The translations under genes were made by a program, and so were the position numbers. Positions 1-8,238 of a stretch of 18,719 nucleotides of DNA are shown piece after piece (position 1 is the stretch's first letter; the number at the start of each line of letters is the position of its first letter). The stretch comes from Chlorobiales bacterium (GTDB lineage Bacteria > Bacteroidota > Chlorobiia > Chlorobiales > Chlorobiaceae): positions 1-18,719 of the forward strand of contig JAKSCY010000059.1 of NCBI GenBank assembly GCA_022360355.1, read 5' to 3'. A model generated the notes under the pieces. It was not told the DNA's origin. It was given only the letters and a program-made list of their open reading frames with translations, and did no database searches.

Positions 1-119
1 CTTCTCAACCAGCGAAGCAGGTTTGTGGTCTTGACAACTTTCCCAACCCTGCCGTTTATTCTCAGTATATGACAGGAACCGGTGATCCTTCCTGCAGCTC
101 CGTAAAACTCGAGTTCCAT
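1..119 (-). CDS. MBL-fold RNA-processing exonuclease-like protein, N-terminal fragment (runs off window)
   Basis: Reading from an ATG at 119 towards position 1 gives 39 codons. The first 22 residues (MELEFYGAAGRITGSCHILR, then IN) match the start of metallo-beta-lactamase-fold RNA hydrolases of the YSH1/CPSF-like group, where GAA.xVTGSCHLL is a hallmark of the first beta strands. In that family an LLDCG-type strand is expected right after the N-G. Here the reading frame stays open but reads RVGKVVKTTNLLRW, and neither other minus frame restores the motif before the window ends. The gene may therefore be divergent, interrupted or frameshifted. It lies 33 bp downstream of the membrane protein gene, on the same strand. 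No strong ribosome binding site is visible. The family call rests on a short stretch; enzyme activity cannot be judged. Confidence 0.5.
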   Translation of the reverse strand, partial: MELEFYGAAGRITGSCHILRINGRVGKVVKTTNLLRWLR

Positions 120-152
120 GAGATATGACAAACCTGTAAATGCTGGTAGAAA

Positions 153-857
153 TCACTCCCTGAGTTTTATATATACTCTCCCTTCTTTTACCTCCAGGGA
201 ATCAACACCGTCGGCAAACCCTTTCCAGAAACCCCTTTCGCCACCGTACTCACCGATAAGGTCAATATTCTTGATTCCACCCAACCAGACGTTCGGAAGA
301 GGAATTCCCATCAGGCTTACACCTCTGAGCTTTATGACAGGCCTGCCGTCACGCAGGGCAAGTTCAAGTCCTGCGCGCACACGGACGGTTTTGCCGCCGA
401 GAACCGGAAAGTCGGGATCAACCGGAACCAGCAATTTGACGCTGACCAGATCCCTGGAAAGGTCTATAGCTGCTTTTTGGGCAAGATCGGTATTGTTGGC
501 AAGAAGAGCGTTCAGTTCCCGCTCAGAGAGGTAGATCTCACGACTGGCGCCCTCCTCACTGTATGGCTCGGGTTTAAGGAAACCCTCAGGGGTGAGTTCG
601 TCTTCTCTTACGCCTCCGAACATGTCCTCGAGAGATATACCGCTGGCCTGCTCGATCCTGTCGAGTTTTCCGGCAAGTTCCTGCTTTTCGCGCTGGTTCA
701 GTTCCACAGGAGTAAACGGGGCCGGGAAAAAGAAAAAACGAACAACAAGCAGCGTGACTGCTGCCGTGACAATGACCACTCCGAGCACAATGGCAAAGAC
801 CTGTGAACCGGTAAATCTTTTTGAGGGATTTTCAGGAGCGCCCTTTTGTGTATCCAT
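153..857 (-). CDS. Conserved-type single-pass membrane-anchored protein of unknown function
   Basis: This is a 234-residue protein with a short charged N-terminus and one strong hydrophobic segment at about residues 18-46 (VFAIVLGVVIVTAAVTLLVV, then a run of Phe). This suggests an N-terminal anchor with the remaining 185 residues outside the cytoplasm. A short helical stretch follows (about 52-72), then an acidic linker. From about residue 105 a soluble domain is predicted, alternating beta-strand patterns with motifs such as LSERELNALLANN, VPVDPDFPVLGG and LRGVSLMGIPLPN. It ends with a G-rich region (EYGGERGFWKGFADGV) and a final strand. I do not recognise a named family or catalytic residues. 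It lies 44 bp downstream of the NusG-like gene and may share its transcript. The start is the ATG at 857; no clear Shine-Dalgarno is seen. Confidence 0.8.
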   Translation of the reverse strand: MDTQKGAPENPSKRFTGSQVFAIVLGVVIVTAAVTLLVVRFFFFPAPFTPVELNQREKQELAGKLDRIEQASGISLEDMFGGVREDELTPEGFLKPEPYSEEGASREIYLSERELNALLANNTDLAQKAAIDLSRDLVSVKLLVPVDPDFPVLGGKTVRVRAGLELALRDGRPVIKLRGVSLMGIPLPNVWLGGIKNIDLIGEYGGERGFWKGFADGVDSLEVKEGRVYIKLRE

Positions 858-901
858 AAATCAATATCTGAAAAAGAGGTTTGCAGAGGGCTGTCCCACT
901 A

Positions 902-1411
902 TCATACAGGCACGAGCAAATCAGGAGAAATGGTTATTTCAACTCCCTGCATGATACTGTCGAAATAAACAACGAGCCTGGCTTCACTTCCCTGTTTGAG
1001 CACAACACCTTCAAAACCCTTGAAAGGTCCGGCCAGAACCACAACACGCCGTCCCGCAGGAATTGTTGCCGTTACTCGATTAATGGCATCAGGCTCCTTC
1101 ACCAGCTTTTTCAGCCAGTCAATATCCCTGTCACAGATAACCGACGGTTTACTGCCGATACCGATAAATCTCACAACACCTTCAGTATTCAGGACCTTCA
1201 GATGATCATTCTTGATATCAATATTGACAAACACATATCCCCTGAGCAATGGCTCATACACCTTTTTCTTACGGTCATGCCACTGTTTCAGGGTTTCAAG
1301 CAGAGGCAGGAAACTGGCTAACTGTTTATCGAGAAAAAGCCGGTGAACCTTCTTTTCGTGGCGGGAACGCACATAAACAGCATACCATTGCAAAAAGCGG
1401 TTCTCTTCCAT
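902..1411 (-). CDS. NusG-family specialised transcription antiterminator (RfaH/UpxY-like)
   Basis: This 169-residue protein has the two-domain plan of NusG paralogues. An N-terminal NGN domain (about 7-112) opens with QWYAVYVRSRHEKKV, typical of UpxY/RfaH-type proteins, and includes PLLRGYVFVNIDI. A C-terminal KOW domain (about 117-150) contains GRRVVVLAGPFKGFEGVV. Family members bind RNA polymerase and raise processivity, usually on long polysaccharide or surface-structure operons. The role is inferred from sequence; which operon it serves is not shown. It is probably not housekeeping NusG, because it sits alone beside glycan genes and lacks the usual secE/ribosomal-protein neighbours. It is preceded by a 190-bp leader with inverted repeats and followed after 44 bp by a membrane protein gene. 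The start is the ATG at 1411, with only a weak upstream GGGA. Confidence 0.9.
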   Translation of the reverse strand: MEENRFLQWYAVYVRSRHEKKVHRLFLDKQLASFLPLLETLKQWHDRKKKVYEPLLRGYVFVNIDIKNDHLKVLNTEGVVRFIGIGSKPSVICDRDIDWLKKLVKEPDAINRVTATIPAGRRVVVLAGPFKGFEGVVLKQGSEARLVVYFDSIMQGVEITISPDLLVPV

Positions 1412-1424
1412 ACATATCCCAAAA

Positions 1425-1446
1425 CGTTACCGGGTGCGCCGTAACG
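1425..1446 (-). promoter_or_regulatory. Inverted repeat in the 5' leader of the NusG-like gene
   Basis: The arms CGTTAC (1425-1430) and GTAACG (1441-1446) are perfect 6-base complements around a 10-base GC-rich loop. The outer arm ends 13 bp before the ATG at 1411 and is followed on the minus strand by TTTTGGG. It could form an mRNA hairpin near the ribosome binding region or be an operator; no known site is recognised. Confidence 0.3.
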
Positions 1447-1501
1447 GGCACCTTGAAAAAACACGGTACAATGCAGTCATCGTATGCTGGGTAAAGTAAC
1501 G

Positions 1502-1521
1502 TTTGCGGATTATTTCGCAAA
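1502..1521. promoter_or_regulatory. Inverted repeat TTTGCG-N8-CGCAAA
   Basis: The arms TTTGCG (1502-1507) and CGCAAA (1516-1521) are perfect complements with an AT-rich 8-base spacer. The layout resembles a dyad operator more than a terminator, since no T run follows the stem in the gene direction. The site lies about 90 bp upstream of the NusG-like start. Function is unknown. Confidence 0.3.
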
Positions 1522-1601
1522 AAAGCAGAAAAAAATAAAAAATATCCAAACTCCTGATGCCTCCAGACCATGCGATCGGTAACGTGCTACTGCCAATCTT
1601 G

Positions 1602-4600
1602 TCAGGGAACATCGTTTTTTCCGTTCAGCAAGGTCTCCGGACCAAGGGCACGCAACAGCGCCTGTTCGAGCTGCTCACGCTGGATATCGCCCTGTTGTGA
1701 AAACAGTGGCAGCACCCTCCCGTGAGCTTCAGGACATGCACGCTGGATCGACCTGCCGAGAGCCTCCCCCATGGATGACACCATACATCCTTCCGGGGCC
1801 ACATTCAGTATAAGATCGTACCCTTTTTGCAGCTTCAAAACAGCCTCTCCGACAAACGGCATCAATTCACCGCCTGGCCGGCGTGTGGAAACAACAACCC
1901 CTGCTGTTTCAAGTACTTTCGGCATCGACTCAGGCATGCCCAGTCCGGCTGCCCGGTAAAGAGGCGCCGCAAGTATGTGACGAAGGGCTTTTTCTATTCC
2001 GAGAACGGTGTAATAACGTTTTTGCTGCTTTCGGAGAAACTCACGCCGCTGCTCCTGAAACACGGTATCACTGGAACGGGCAATCTCCTCTTTGCTTTCC
2101 TGAACAGCCTCACGGGAACGCATCATCATACCGGCAAGCTTGTAGTCCAGAAAACACCAGACCGGGGTATAGGTAATTTCAACTTTTCTCTGGCCAATCA
2201 GCCGCACGATTTCACGGTGAAGATCCTCGAACTGTGCCGTCCGCATATACACTTCTCCATCAATATGAATGCGTATTGGCCGCCGCGGCTTTGAACGCAC
2301 ACACCAGATGCGGCGAAACTTTCTCAGTTTCGGCACAAGAGGATTGCGGTGAAATCCATATGCAAAAAACTTTACCAGCGTTGCAGGTACTTTCCAGCCG
2401 CCGGTACGCGACACCAGACGCTGCGCGCGTAATGAAGGGGAAATCTGCTGCAATACCTCGTTCAGCTCACGCTTCAAGGTGTCAAAAGCTTTTTGAAACA
2501 ACTGTACTTCCGTAGCAGAAAAACATCTGGCAATCCCATCAGCCCATAGCTGATGCAGCACTCCCTGCAAAACAGCACTTTGAATACCTCGCAGAAACAC
2601 CCATTGAGGAAAAGCCGCATTAAATCCCCTGTTTTCATGACTGACCAGAAAACGAATGAAATCATCGTCCTCCCGGCTGCCTCCTCCAAAGCTCAATCCA
2701 CCCTGCTGGAGAAACAATTTGTGTATTTCAACATATTGTCCTTGCCGACACGGCCCCAATCCCTTGTTGTTGAAAATTAAAAGACGCTTTTTTCCAGCAA
2801 ACTCCGGATCGACGGCACGGTGTTTGCGAAACATCTTTACAATGGACAACACATCGCCGTACACCGCAGCCAGCGGCGCGCAGACTGCGTCACCGGCAAC
2901 AGCACGCCCACGGGCAATTGCTTCGGTTAACCGGTAGTCTTCAGAATAGTTGTCAATGCAGGTAAAACCCGCACTTCTCAAAACCGCAACCAGAGACCGG
3001 TTGTCGGAAAGCGTTGGAAACGCGATCACATCAGTACGAGGATCCGGCGGTTCCTGATGAGTAAATGACTGGAAAAGCTCCACGTCAAACAGCTCACCAT
3101 TGCCTGAAAAATGAAACCGGCCTTCACAGGCAAGCTGCTTCACATACGTGTTGATCCGGTTTTCCAGATGAGCAAGCTCCTTGATGGCCGCATCCGACTG
3201 AATACGCAGGTAAGGACGCTGTTTCACCAGCGTCTCTACCAGTGGGTTGGTTACGCTGTCCGGACCGCAGAGAAACGTCGAAACCTGGACGAGAGGCAAT
3301 AACCTGTTGTCCTCTTCTTCTATTCCCTGGAGCAGTTTTTTCAGTCCCCGATGCCGTACAACCCTGTGGACAGCTCCTTTTGCACCCGCAGCCGCCAGAG
3401 TTGCAATCTGATGCGCATTGCGCCAGTAAACATGATTAAAATTCGGATCACACTGCACGTCGAGAAGATAAGCCGGTATCCCTGCAAGGCCTTTGTCCCG
3501 GAGCAATCTTCCGACATGACTGTCGTATACTCCCGGATTAAGTATGTATTCCCGTCCCACGACCAGAGCGATATCATCCCCTGTCGCAAGTACTTCCCGT
3601 CCGGAGGCGGCGGCAAAATCTCCAGCTTCCTTGCGCAGTTCACTGCAGGCATTCATCCCCCGGTGCACCCTTTCCCTGAACTCATGAAAATCGATCTGCA
3701 CACCGTAATAGTCGTAGACCGGCCGCATTTTCGGAAACAGTTTATGCGCCAGCATGTCCAGGTCCTGCATCTTCAGGTCAACATGAAACAGGTGAATGCG
3801 GCTTCCAGGAACAACGGTTTGCGCTATTCCCATGGCAACAGCCATACCACCCTGGTTGATGGTGCATGTGCGACTGAGCGATTCCCCCCGAACAGGCAAA
3901 AACTCGATCTGGGGCGCCAGAATCATGCCGTGCGGCTGCCCGGCAAGACGCAGCATCTGACCGACTGCACCAATATGAGGTGCACAGGTATCTATCTGGA
4001 AATATGCTCTCCCCCGCCGAATATCTTTTTCCACAACGTTGTCCGTATGGACAGGAATGCCGGATGAGAGAAAAAGTTCGGCAAAAAAAAGCCCCCACTC
4101 GGAAGCAGCAAAGCTGCGGGGAAGCACCAAACGGTCCGGATCTGAAGAAACCGGAAGACGATCCGAAATAAACGTCCAGACCTCGCCGTACAGATCGCGT
4201 GAAGCACACGTTTTTTCTCTCCGGGAAGGTTCTTGTTCATTGACAGCGCTGCATCCTCCGAGCAGAAAGCGGACCCGTTTACCGCCCGTATCCATCCCGC
4301 TCAATTGTGTCCGGTTGCAACGAGCATCATGATCACCGCACGCCGCACCGCGACACTGAACGATCCGCTTTTCAAACAGCTTGTCCGTAAACCCCTGCAG
4401 CCGCAAAGAAACAGGACTCCCCCATTTCTCAAGTGTCATGGTCGTGATCAACCCGAAACAGGCCCTGTGGCCCGGATCGGGCGGAACAAGACAATAGGCA
4501 CGACCGCCGGCAATCTCTTGCATACGTTCAGCGACAGCAAGGGGAAACGGATCGCTCTGCATGGTCTGCCCGTGCAGCAGGATAATCGCATGTTCAGGAA

Positions 4601-6377
4601 TGGCAATTTGTTTCCAGAGCGTTCTGGACATATTTTCGACAACCGCCCAAATGGCAGAAGCCAGGATTTCCGGCTGGCCTCGCCCTTCAGCCTGAAGAAA
4701 ACGGGCATCCTCCAGGAGAAAAACCGCGCATGTTGCATTTAGCGCATAGGCTTTTGGAGCTCTCATTGCCATATCCGCTGCAGATTGAATATCCGGTATC
4801 CGGAACAGTGCCGCCAGAGAATCGAGCAAACTACCGGTTCCGGCAGAACATTTGATATTCATGACATTGTCGAAAAGTTCTGCTTTCGGAAAGTCGATAC
4901 TGGAAATCTTGGTATCTTCGCCACCCACATCGACGAGAATGCAGCGTTTTTCCTCCACGTCCGTAATACCTGCCTTCCGTAACCTGAGAAGATGTTCTCT
5001 GGCCAGTTCGACCGACCCCCTTGCATGAGCATAGTTCTCAACCAGCACGACAATACGTCCGGCAAGCTGCGGATAGGTCGCGATCAGGGCTTGCCGGATC
5101 TGATACCTTGCGCTTCCGGTCAGTCCGACGGCAAGTACCCTGATCACCGAAAGGTCCTGTTCCCGCAGGCTGAAAAAAACCGCTCTGACAGTTTCCAGTG
5201 TATCGCCTGCATTGTTGAAAACACCTTTATACAGAACCCTCTTCCCGTCCGCAACGGTCACTAAAACCTTGGCCATGGTGGACCCCGCATCGAGAGCAAC
5301 CAGCAACGGCTCATCTCCAGAAACCTTTTCCTGAACATGCCCGGCCCTTAAGCGAACAAATCTGTATCCACGTTCAAGCTCCTCACGAAGATCAAGAAAC
5401 GAAGGGTACTCATGAAGCGAAGGTTCCTTCAGAACACCCGCCCCCTCTGCAGAAAGCGAAGCCGCTCCTTTGTTCAGAAAATGGCGCACACCCTGTACAA
5501 CCAGCGTCCGGTCCCGATCATGCCGGATGTGCCGTACTCCAACGCCGCAAAGATAGTCCGTAGCGCAATCCCGGCAAAATTGCCACTCGAAGACACCGCC
5601 TGTAAGCCAAACTTCATCAAATGGTTGTTTCAGATGACAGCAGGCTTTGAACACTTCGGACTTCAGGGTCACCGCAAGCGCGTAAGAGAGCGGAATTCCC
5701 TGGTTTTTATCCGAAACCGTTGCAGAGGAAGCAAAAACCCCGCAACGGTCCGCACGGGTATGCAACTCCCTGCGCTGCGCGCCCCCTTTCTCTCCCAGGT
5801 ATCCTGAAAGCAGACTGTCCACACGGCCTTTGCTCAATCCGAGTTTCTGTAAAACGCGGTCGATATTGAATCCGACTCCTGCGCCGCAACGTGGATGGGT
5901 CACCAGAAGATCGTCTTTCAGCTTCCCGTCAGGTCCCACTCCCAAAAGCCTGTAACCGGAAGCCGAAAGTTCTATCAACGCCACGGATTGTCCCGCTGCG
6001 TGCGAGGATGCAGCTGACCACATAACTGCCGGATAAGGAAGATATCTTCCACTTTTCCAGTAATTTTGCGCCAGTTTGAACATTTTTCCGGTAATGTAAA
6101 CGGAAATGCTTTCCCTTTTCGGCTCGGGAAAATTCTCTGAAGTAAACCCTTCACTGGAAGGAGCCGTCCAACGGGCCATTATTCTGCCGTCGGCGGCAAG
6201 GCCAAAGGCACACAAGCATTCCACCCCGGCATCGACAACCAGAATGTCTGTCTCCGGGGACAAGGATTCCGGGCCACGATGTGTCTCTGTGACGTTCTGC
6301 ATCAAAAAAGACGATTCTTGCTTATAGAGCTTATACTCTAAAGGTTTTCGAACAGCATTGGGAAAGGCTGGTTTCAA
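1602..6377 (-). CDS. Giant dual-ATPase 2-hydroxyacyl-CoA dehydratase activase / HgdB-like (DUF2229-type) fusion
   Basis: A 1591-residue protein. Two BadF/BadG/BcrA-type ASKHA ATPase domains come first (about 44-300 and 357-650). The second has phosphate loops LDAGSTMAK (362-370) and DVGGEDTK (483-490), plus the two cluster cysteines, C510 in KCSAGTG and C550 in TCAVF. The first also keeps two cysteines (C164 in RCGAGVG, C212 in RCGVF) and LTGGV (259-263), but its phosphate-1 loop is degraded (DAGVEC). A cysteine-rich linker (C675, C680, C687, C709) follows, then HgdB/DUF2229/COG3581-like modules with FLCGPDS (C1037), AVCAP (C1166) and GLGPC (C1210). Homologous activases use ATP to push electrons at low potential through a [4Fe-4S] cluster; the substrate here is unknown. 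The TTG start at 6377 has GAGG five bases upstream; the first ATG is at 6302. It starts 12 bp after the radical SAM stop. Confidence 0.88.
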   Translation of the reverse strand: MKPAFPNAVRKPLEYKLYKQESSFLMQNVTETHRGPESLSPETDILVVDAGVECLCAFGLAADGRIMARWTAPSSEGFTSENFPEPKRESISVYITGKMFKLAQNYWKSGRYLPYPAVMWSAASSHAAGQSVALIELSASGYRLLGVGPDGKLKDDLLVTHPRCGAGVGFNIDRVLQKLGLSKGRVDSLLSGYLGEKGGAQRRELHTRADRCGVFASSATVSDKNQGIPLSYALAVTLKSEVFKACCHLKQPFDEVWLTGGVFEWQFCRDCATDYLCGVGVRHIRHDRDRTLVVQGVRHFLNKGAASLSAEGAGVLKEPSLHEYPSFLDLREELERGYRFVRLRAGHVQEKVSGDEPLLVALDAGSTMAKVLVTVADGKRVLYKGVFNNAGDTLETVRAVFFSLREQDLSVIRVLAVGLTGSARYQIRQALIATYPQLAGRIVVLVENYAHARGSVELAREHLLRLRKAGITDVEEKRCILVDVGGEDTKISSIDFPKAELFDNVMNIKCSAGTGSLLDSLAALFRIPDIQSAADMAMRAPKAYALNATCAVFLLEDARFLQAEGRGQPEILASAIWAVVENMSRTLWKQIAIPEHAIILLHGQTMQSDPFPLAVAERMQEIAGGRAYCLVPPDPGHRACFGLITTMTLEKWGSPVSLRLQGFTDKLFEKRIVQCRGAACGDHDARCNRTQLSGMDTGGKRVRFLLGGCSAVNEQEPSRREKTCASRDLYGEVWTFISDRLPVSSDPDRLVLPRSFAASEWGLFFAELFLSSGIPVHTDNVVEKDIRRGRAYFQIDTCAPHIGAVGQMLRLAGQPHGMILAPQIEFLPVRGESLSRTCTINQGGMAVAMGIAQTVVPGSRIHLFHVDLKMQDLDMLAHKLFPKMRPVYDYYGVQIDFHEFRERVHRGMNACSELRKEAGDFAAASGREVLATGDDIALVVGREYILNPGVYDSHVGRLLRDKGLAGIPAYLLDVQCDPNFNHVYWRNAHQIATLAAAGAKGAVHRVVRHRGLKKLLQGIEEEDNRLLPLVQVSTFLCGPDSVTNPLVETLVKQRPYLRIQSDAAIKELAHLENRINTYVKQLACEGRFHFSGNGELFDVELFQSFTHQEPPDPRTDVIAFPTLSDNRSLVAVLRSAGFTCIDNYSEDYRLTEAIARGRAVAGDAVCAPLAAVYGDVLSIVKMFRKHRAVDPEFAGKKRLLIFNNKGLGPCRQGQYVEIHKLFLQQGGLSFGGGSREDDDFIRFLVSHENRGFNAAFPQWVFLRGIQSAVLQGVLHQLWADGIARCFSATEVQLFQKAFDTLKRELNEVLQQISPSLRAQRLVSRTGGWKVPATLVKFFAYGFHRNPLVPKLRKFRRIWCVRSKPRRPIRIHIDGEVYMRTAQFEDLHREIVRLIGQRKVEITYTPVWCFLDYKLAGMMMRSREAVQESKEEIARSSDTVFQEQRREFLRKQQKRYYTVLGIEKALRHILAAPLYRAAGLGMPESMPKVLETAGVVVSTRRPGGELMPFVGEAVLKLQKGYDLILNVAPEGCMVSSMGEALGRSIQRACPEAHGRVLPLFSQQGDIQREQLEQALLRALGPETLLNGKNDVP

Positions 6378-6382
6378 TGTTG

Positions 6383-6386
6383 CCTC
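6383..6386 (-). promoter_or_regulatory. Ribosome binding site (GAGG) supporting a TTG start for the activase fusion
   Basis: On the minus strand GAGG is followed by CAACA and then TTG at 6377. It lies between the radical SAM stop codon (6390-6392) and the proposed start, which fits translational coupling. The alternative ATG at 6302 has no comparable site. Confidence 0.45.
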
Positions 6387-6389
6387 AGT

Positions 6390-8108
6390 TCAGGGCATCA
6401 TCGAGTGTCCCGCTGCGATTGCCTGATCGGAGTACTCCCTTCTCTTCGGGTCTCTTTCGATCCGTCTTCGGACAACCCGCAACCTCAGCCAGAAAAGAAA
6501 AAAACCCAGCACTTCCACAAACTGCTTATATGTATTTTTCGGGTAGAAGATCAAAGGATGCTCGCGCGGAAAGATGGGACGGCGCTCTTTGCGGCCTCTC
6601 AGCCTCAGCAATCCCCCCTCAAGCGGATGGATACCCCGATATGCAGGGAAATAACCGTAAAGACAGAGGCGATTCACCGTCGTCCGCTTCTTGTTACTGC
6701 CCAAGGCATACATCCTCTGCATCACCGTTGTCATATGTTCAAATGAATAAAAGCGTTTCCAGGCTTCCCGGTACCCCTTTTCCCATTCGGTATCGGACAT
6801 TTGCGAATGGTGAGTTACCCGGTGATTAAGGTCATACCTGTTGATGTCCTCCTCCATCCAGCGCCCCTGCTCAACCTGAGCCTTGTGGTCTTCCGATCCC
6901 GGCAGCGGCGTAAGATACGTGAAGTAGATCAGGTCAATCGGAAGCTCCCTTTTTATGGTCTCCACCTCTTGCAAAAACGTGCTTTTCCGGTCATTTGGAA
7001 AACCAAAAATATACCCGGCCGTCAAGACCACCGGGAACTTCTTCCAGGCAAGAAGCATTTCGCGATACTCGTCAATGCGATTCTGAGGCTTCCCCGCAGC
7101 TACAAGATTATCTACATTGATACTTTCCATGCCAACAAAAACCTGATCCACTCCCGCCTCTACCGCTTTTTGTATAAAACGGGGGACACGATGGCACATC
7201 ATATCGACCTGGATAAGAAGCCTGAGTTCGATCCTTTCCTCCCGCCGTAACCATATCAACCGGTCAAACAGTTCTTCCCAGTTTCTGTTGCGGACAATAT
7301 TGTCATCCGTGATAAAGAACTGGTTAATACCGTGCTCATGGTTTGCGCGGATGATGCGCTCCAGGTCATCGGCAGTGCGAAAGCGGCTTTTTTGACCATG
7401 TACGTTGATAATGGTGCAGAACGTGCAGCGGAACGGACAACCACGGCCCAAATCAAAACTGGAAACGCAGCCTGTGGTGCGAGCAACTACCTTACCGTCA
7501 ATAAAAGGAACGGGTTGGCCGGGCATATCAGGCAGTTGATCCAGATAATTATAGATGGGCTTAAGCTCACCCCGATATGCATGTTTCAGTACAACTTCGA
7601 ATCGTCCCTCTTCAGCTTCACCGGCAAAAAAGCTAATTCCAAGCTCCTGCGCCTCCGCCATCCCGGCAGGCATCTCATCCAGCATGGCCAGACAACCGGA
7701 AACATGGAAGCCTCCGATGCATACCGGCAAACCACGAGTTCTAAATGGCCTTGCAATATCGACCGCCCGTGGAAACTGGTTGGACTGGACTCCTACAATC
7801 GCAATGAGAGCCTGTGCCCTGTCCCGTTCTATCATACGAATCAAACGCTGCGGATTGATATGCATGCTGGTCTCATCCAGGGCATGCAAGCGTATATCCA
7901 CCTCCTCTCCCAACACCTTCCGGCTACGGCAATCCATTCCCAGACCGTTGATACTGGCTAGGGAATTTGAGGGTATCAGGGAACGAAACCACCGTATAGG
8001 ATAACCATCATCATCATAATGTGTCGGTTTGATGATGATCAGATGAAATATCTTGCTCGATGCATGTTCCATATCAAAGTTCACAACAGTATGCGCTTTT
8101 ATACCCAA
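6390..8108 (-). CDS. B12-binding-domain radical SAM protein
   Basis: This 572-residue protein has an N-terminal Rossmann-like region resembling cobalamin-binding domains (about 60-165, with IVGVQSNQFPRAVDIARPF and IGGFHVSG). A radical SAM domain follows, whose cluster motif CPFRCTFC gives C224, C228 and C231. Later motifs such as FFITDDN, FVGMESIN and AGYIFGFPND are typical of the TIM-barrel radical SAM core. The canonical DxHxxG cobalamin ligand motif is not visible, so B12 binding is uncertain. The C-terminal 120 residues are basic and include an amphipathic or weakly hydrophobic stretch (VEVLGFFLFWLRLRVV) that may touch the membrane. The substrate is unknown. It is immediately upstream of the activase fusion (12-bp gap), suggesting joint function. 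The longest start is TTG at 8108; an ATG at 8072 (MEHASSKIF) is an equally plausible beginning, and neither has a strong ribosome binding site. Confidence 0.88.
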   Translation of the reverse strand: MGIKAHTVVNFDMEHASSKIFHLIIIKPTHYDDDGYPIRWFRSLIPSNSLASINGLGMDCRSRKVLGEEVDIRLHALDETSMHINPQRLIRMIERDRAQALIAIVGVQSNQFPRAVDIARPFRTRGLPVCIGGFHVSGCLAMLDEMPAGMAEAQELGISFFAGEAEEGRFEVVLKHAYRGELKPIYNYLDQLPDMPGQPVPFIDGKVVARTTGCVSSFDLGRGCPFRCTFCTIINVHGQKSRFRTADDLERIIRANHEHGINQFFITDDNIVRNRNWEELFDRLIWLRREERIELRLLIQVDMMCHRVPRFIQKAVEAGVDQVFVGMESINVDNLVAAGKPQNRIDEYREMLLAWKKFPVVLTAGYIFGFPNDRKSTFLQEVETIKRELPIDLIYFTYLTPLPGSEDHKAQVEQGRWMEEDINRYDLNHRVTHHSQMSDTEWEKGYREAWKRFYSFEHMTTVMQRMYALGSNKKRTTVNRLCLYGYFPAYRGIHPLEGGLLRLRGRKERRPIFPREHPLIFYPKNTYKQFVEVLGFFLFWLRLRVVRRRIERDPKRREYSDQAIAAGHSMMP

Positions 8109-8147
8109 CCTAAACCGAGCGTTTCACATGGTGTTTGACTGATATGG

Positions 8148-8196
8148 GACCAGCTTCCCGGCCCCGAGGCTGCTCTTGCCGCAAAACTCTATCTTA
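8148..8196 (-). repeat. Diverged short intergenic repeat, copy A
   Basis: This 49-bp segment aligns with 12308-12359 at 42 of 49 positions plus one 3-base gap. It lies about 43 bp downstream of the intact GT2 stop codon, in the gap before the radical SAM gene. Both copies can be read in the same minus frame with similar residues (KIEFCGK... against KMESCGN...), so it may be a gene remnant. No mobile element family is recognised. Confidence 0.5.
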
Positions 8197-8238
8197 CCAT
8201 ACTATTTTGCGGTATATCGCGTTTTAATGATTCAACAT

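Larger units (their letters stand above)
1412..1601 (-). promoter_or_regulatory. Leader/intergenic region upstream of the NusG-like gene
   Basis: This 190-bp gap separates the stop of the activase gene from the NusG-like start. In the transcribed (minus) direction it holds several long T runs (plus-strand A runs at about 1519-1542) and two inverted repeats listed separately. The stems do not sit immediately before the T runs in the coding direction, so I do not call a terminator. No convincing -35/-10 pair stands out. Its length, unlike the short gaps nearby, suggests it may carry its own promoter or a regulatory leader; this is inference. Confidence 0.3.

Noticed and set aside
1519..1560. 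T-rich stretch (minus strand) as an intrinsic terminator after the activase gene
   Set aside because: No stable GC-rich stem immediately precedes the T run in the direction of transcription.
3351..4067. 238-codon plus-strand open frame inside the activase gene
   Set aside because: It is opposite a conserved multidomain gene, and the translation has low-complexity, non-family composition.
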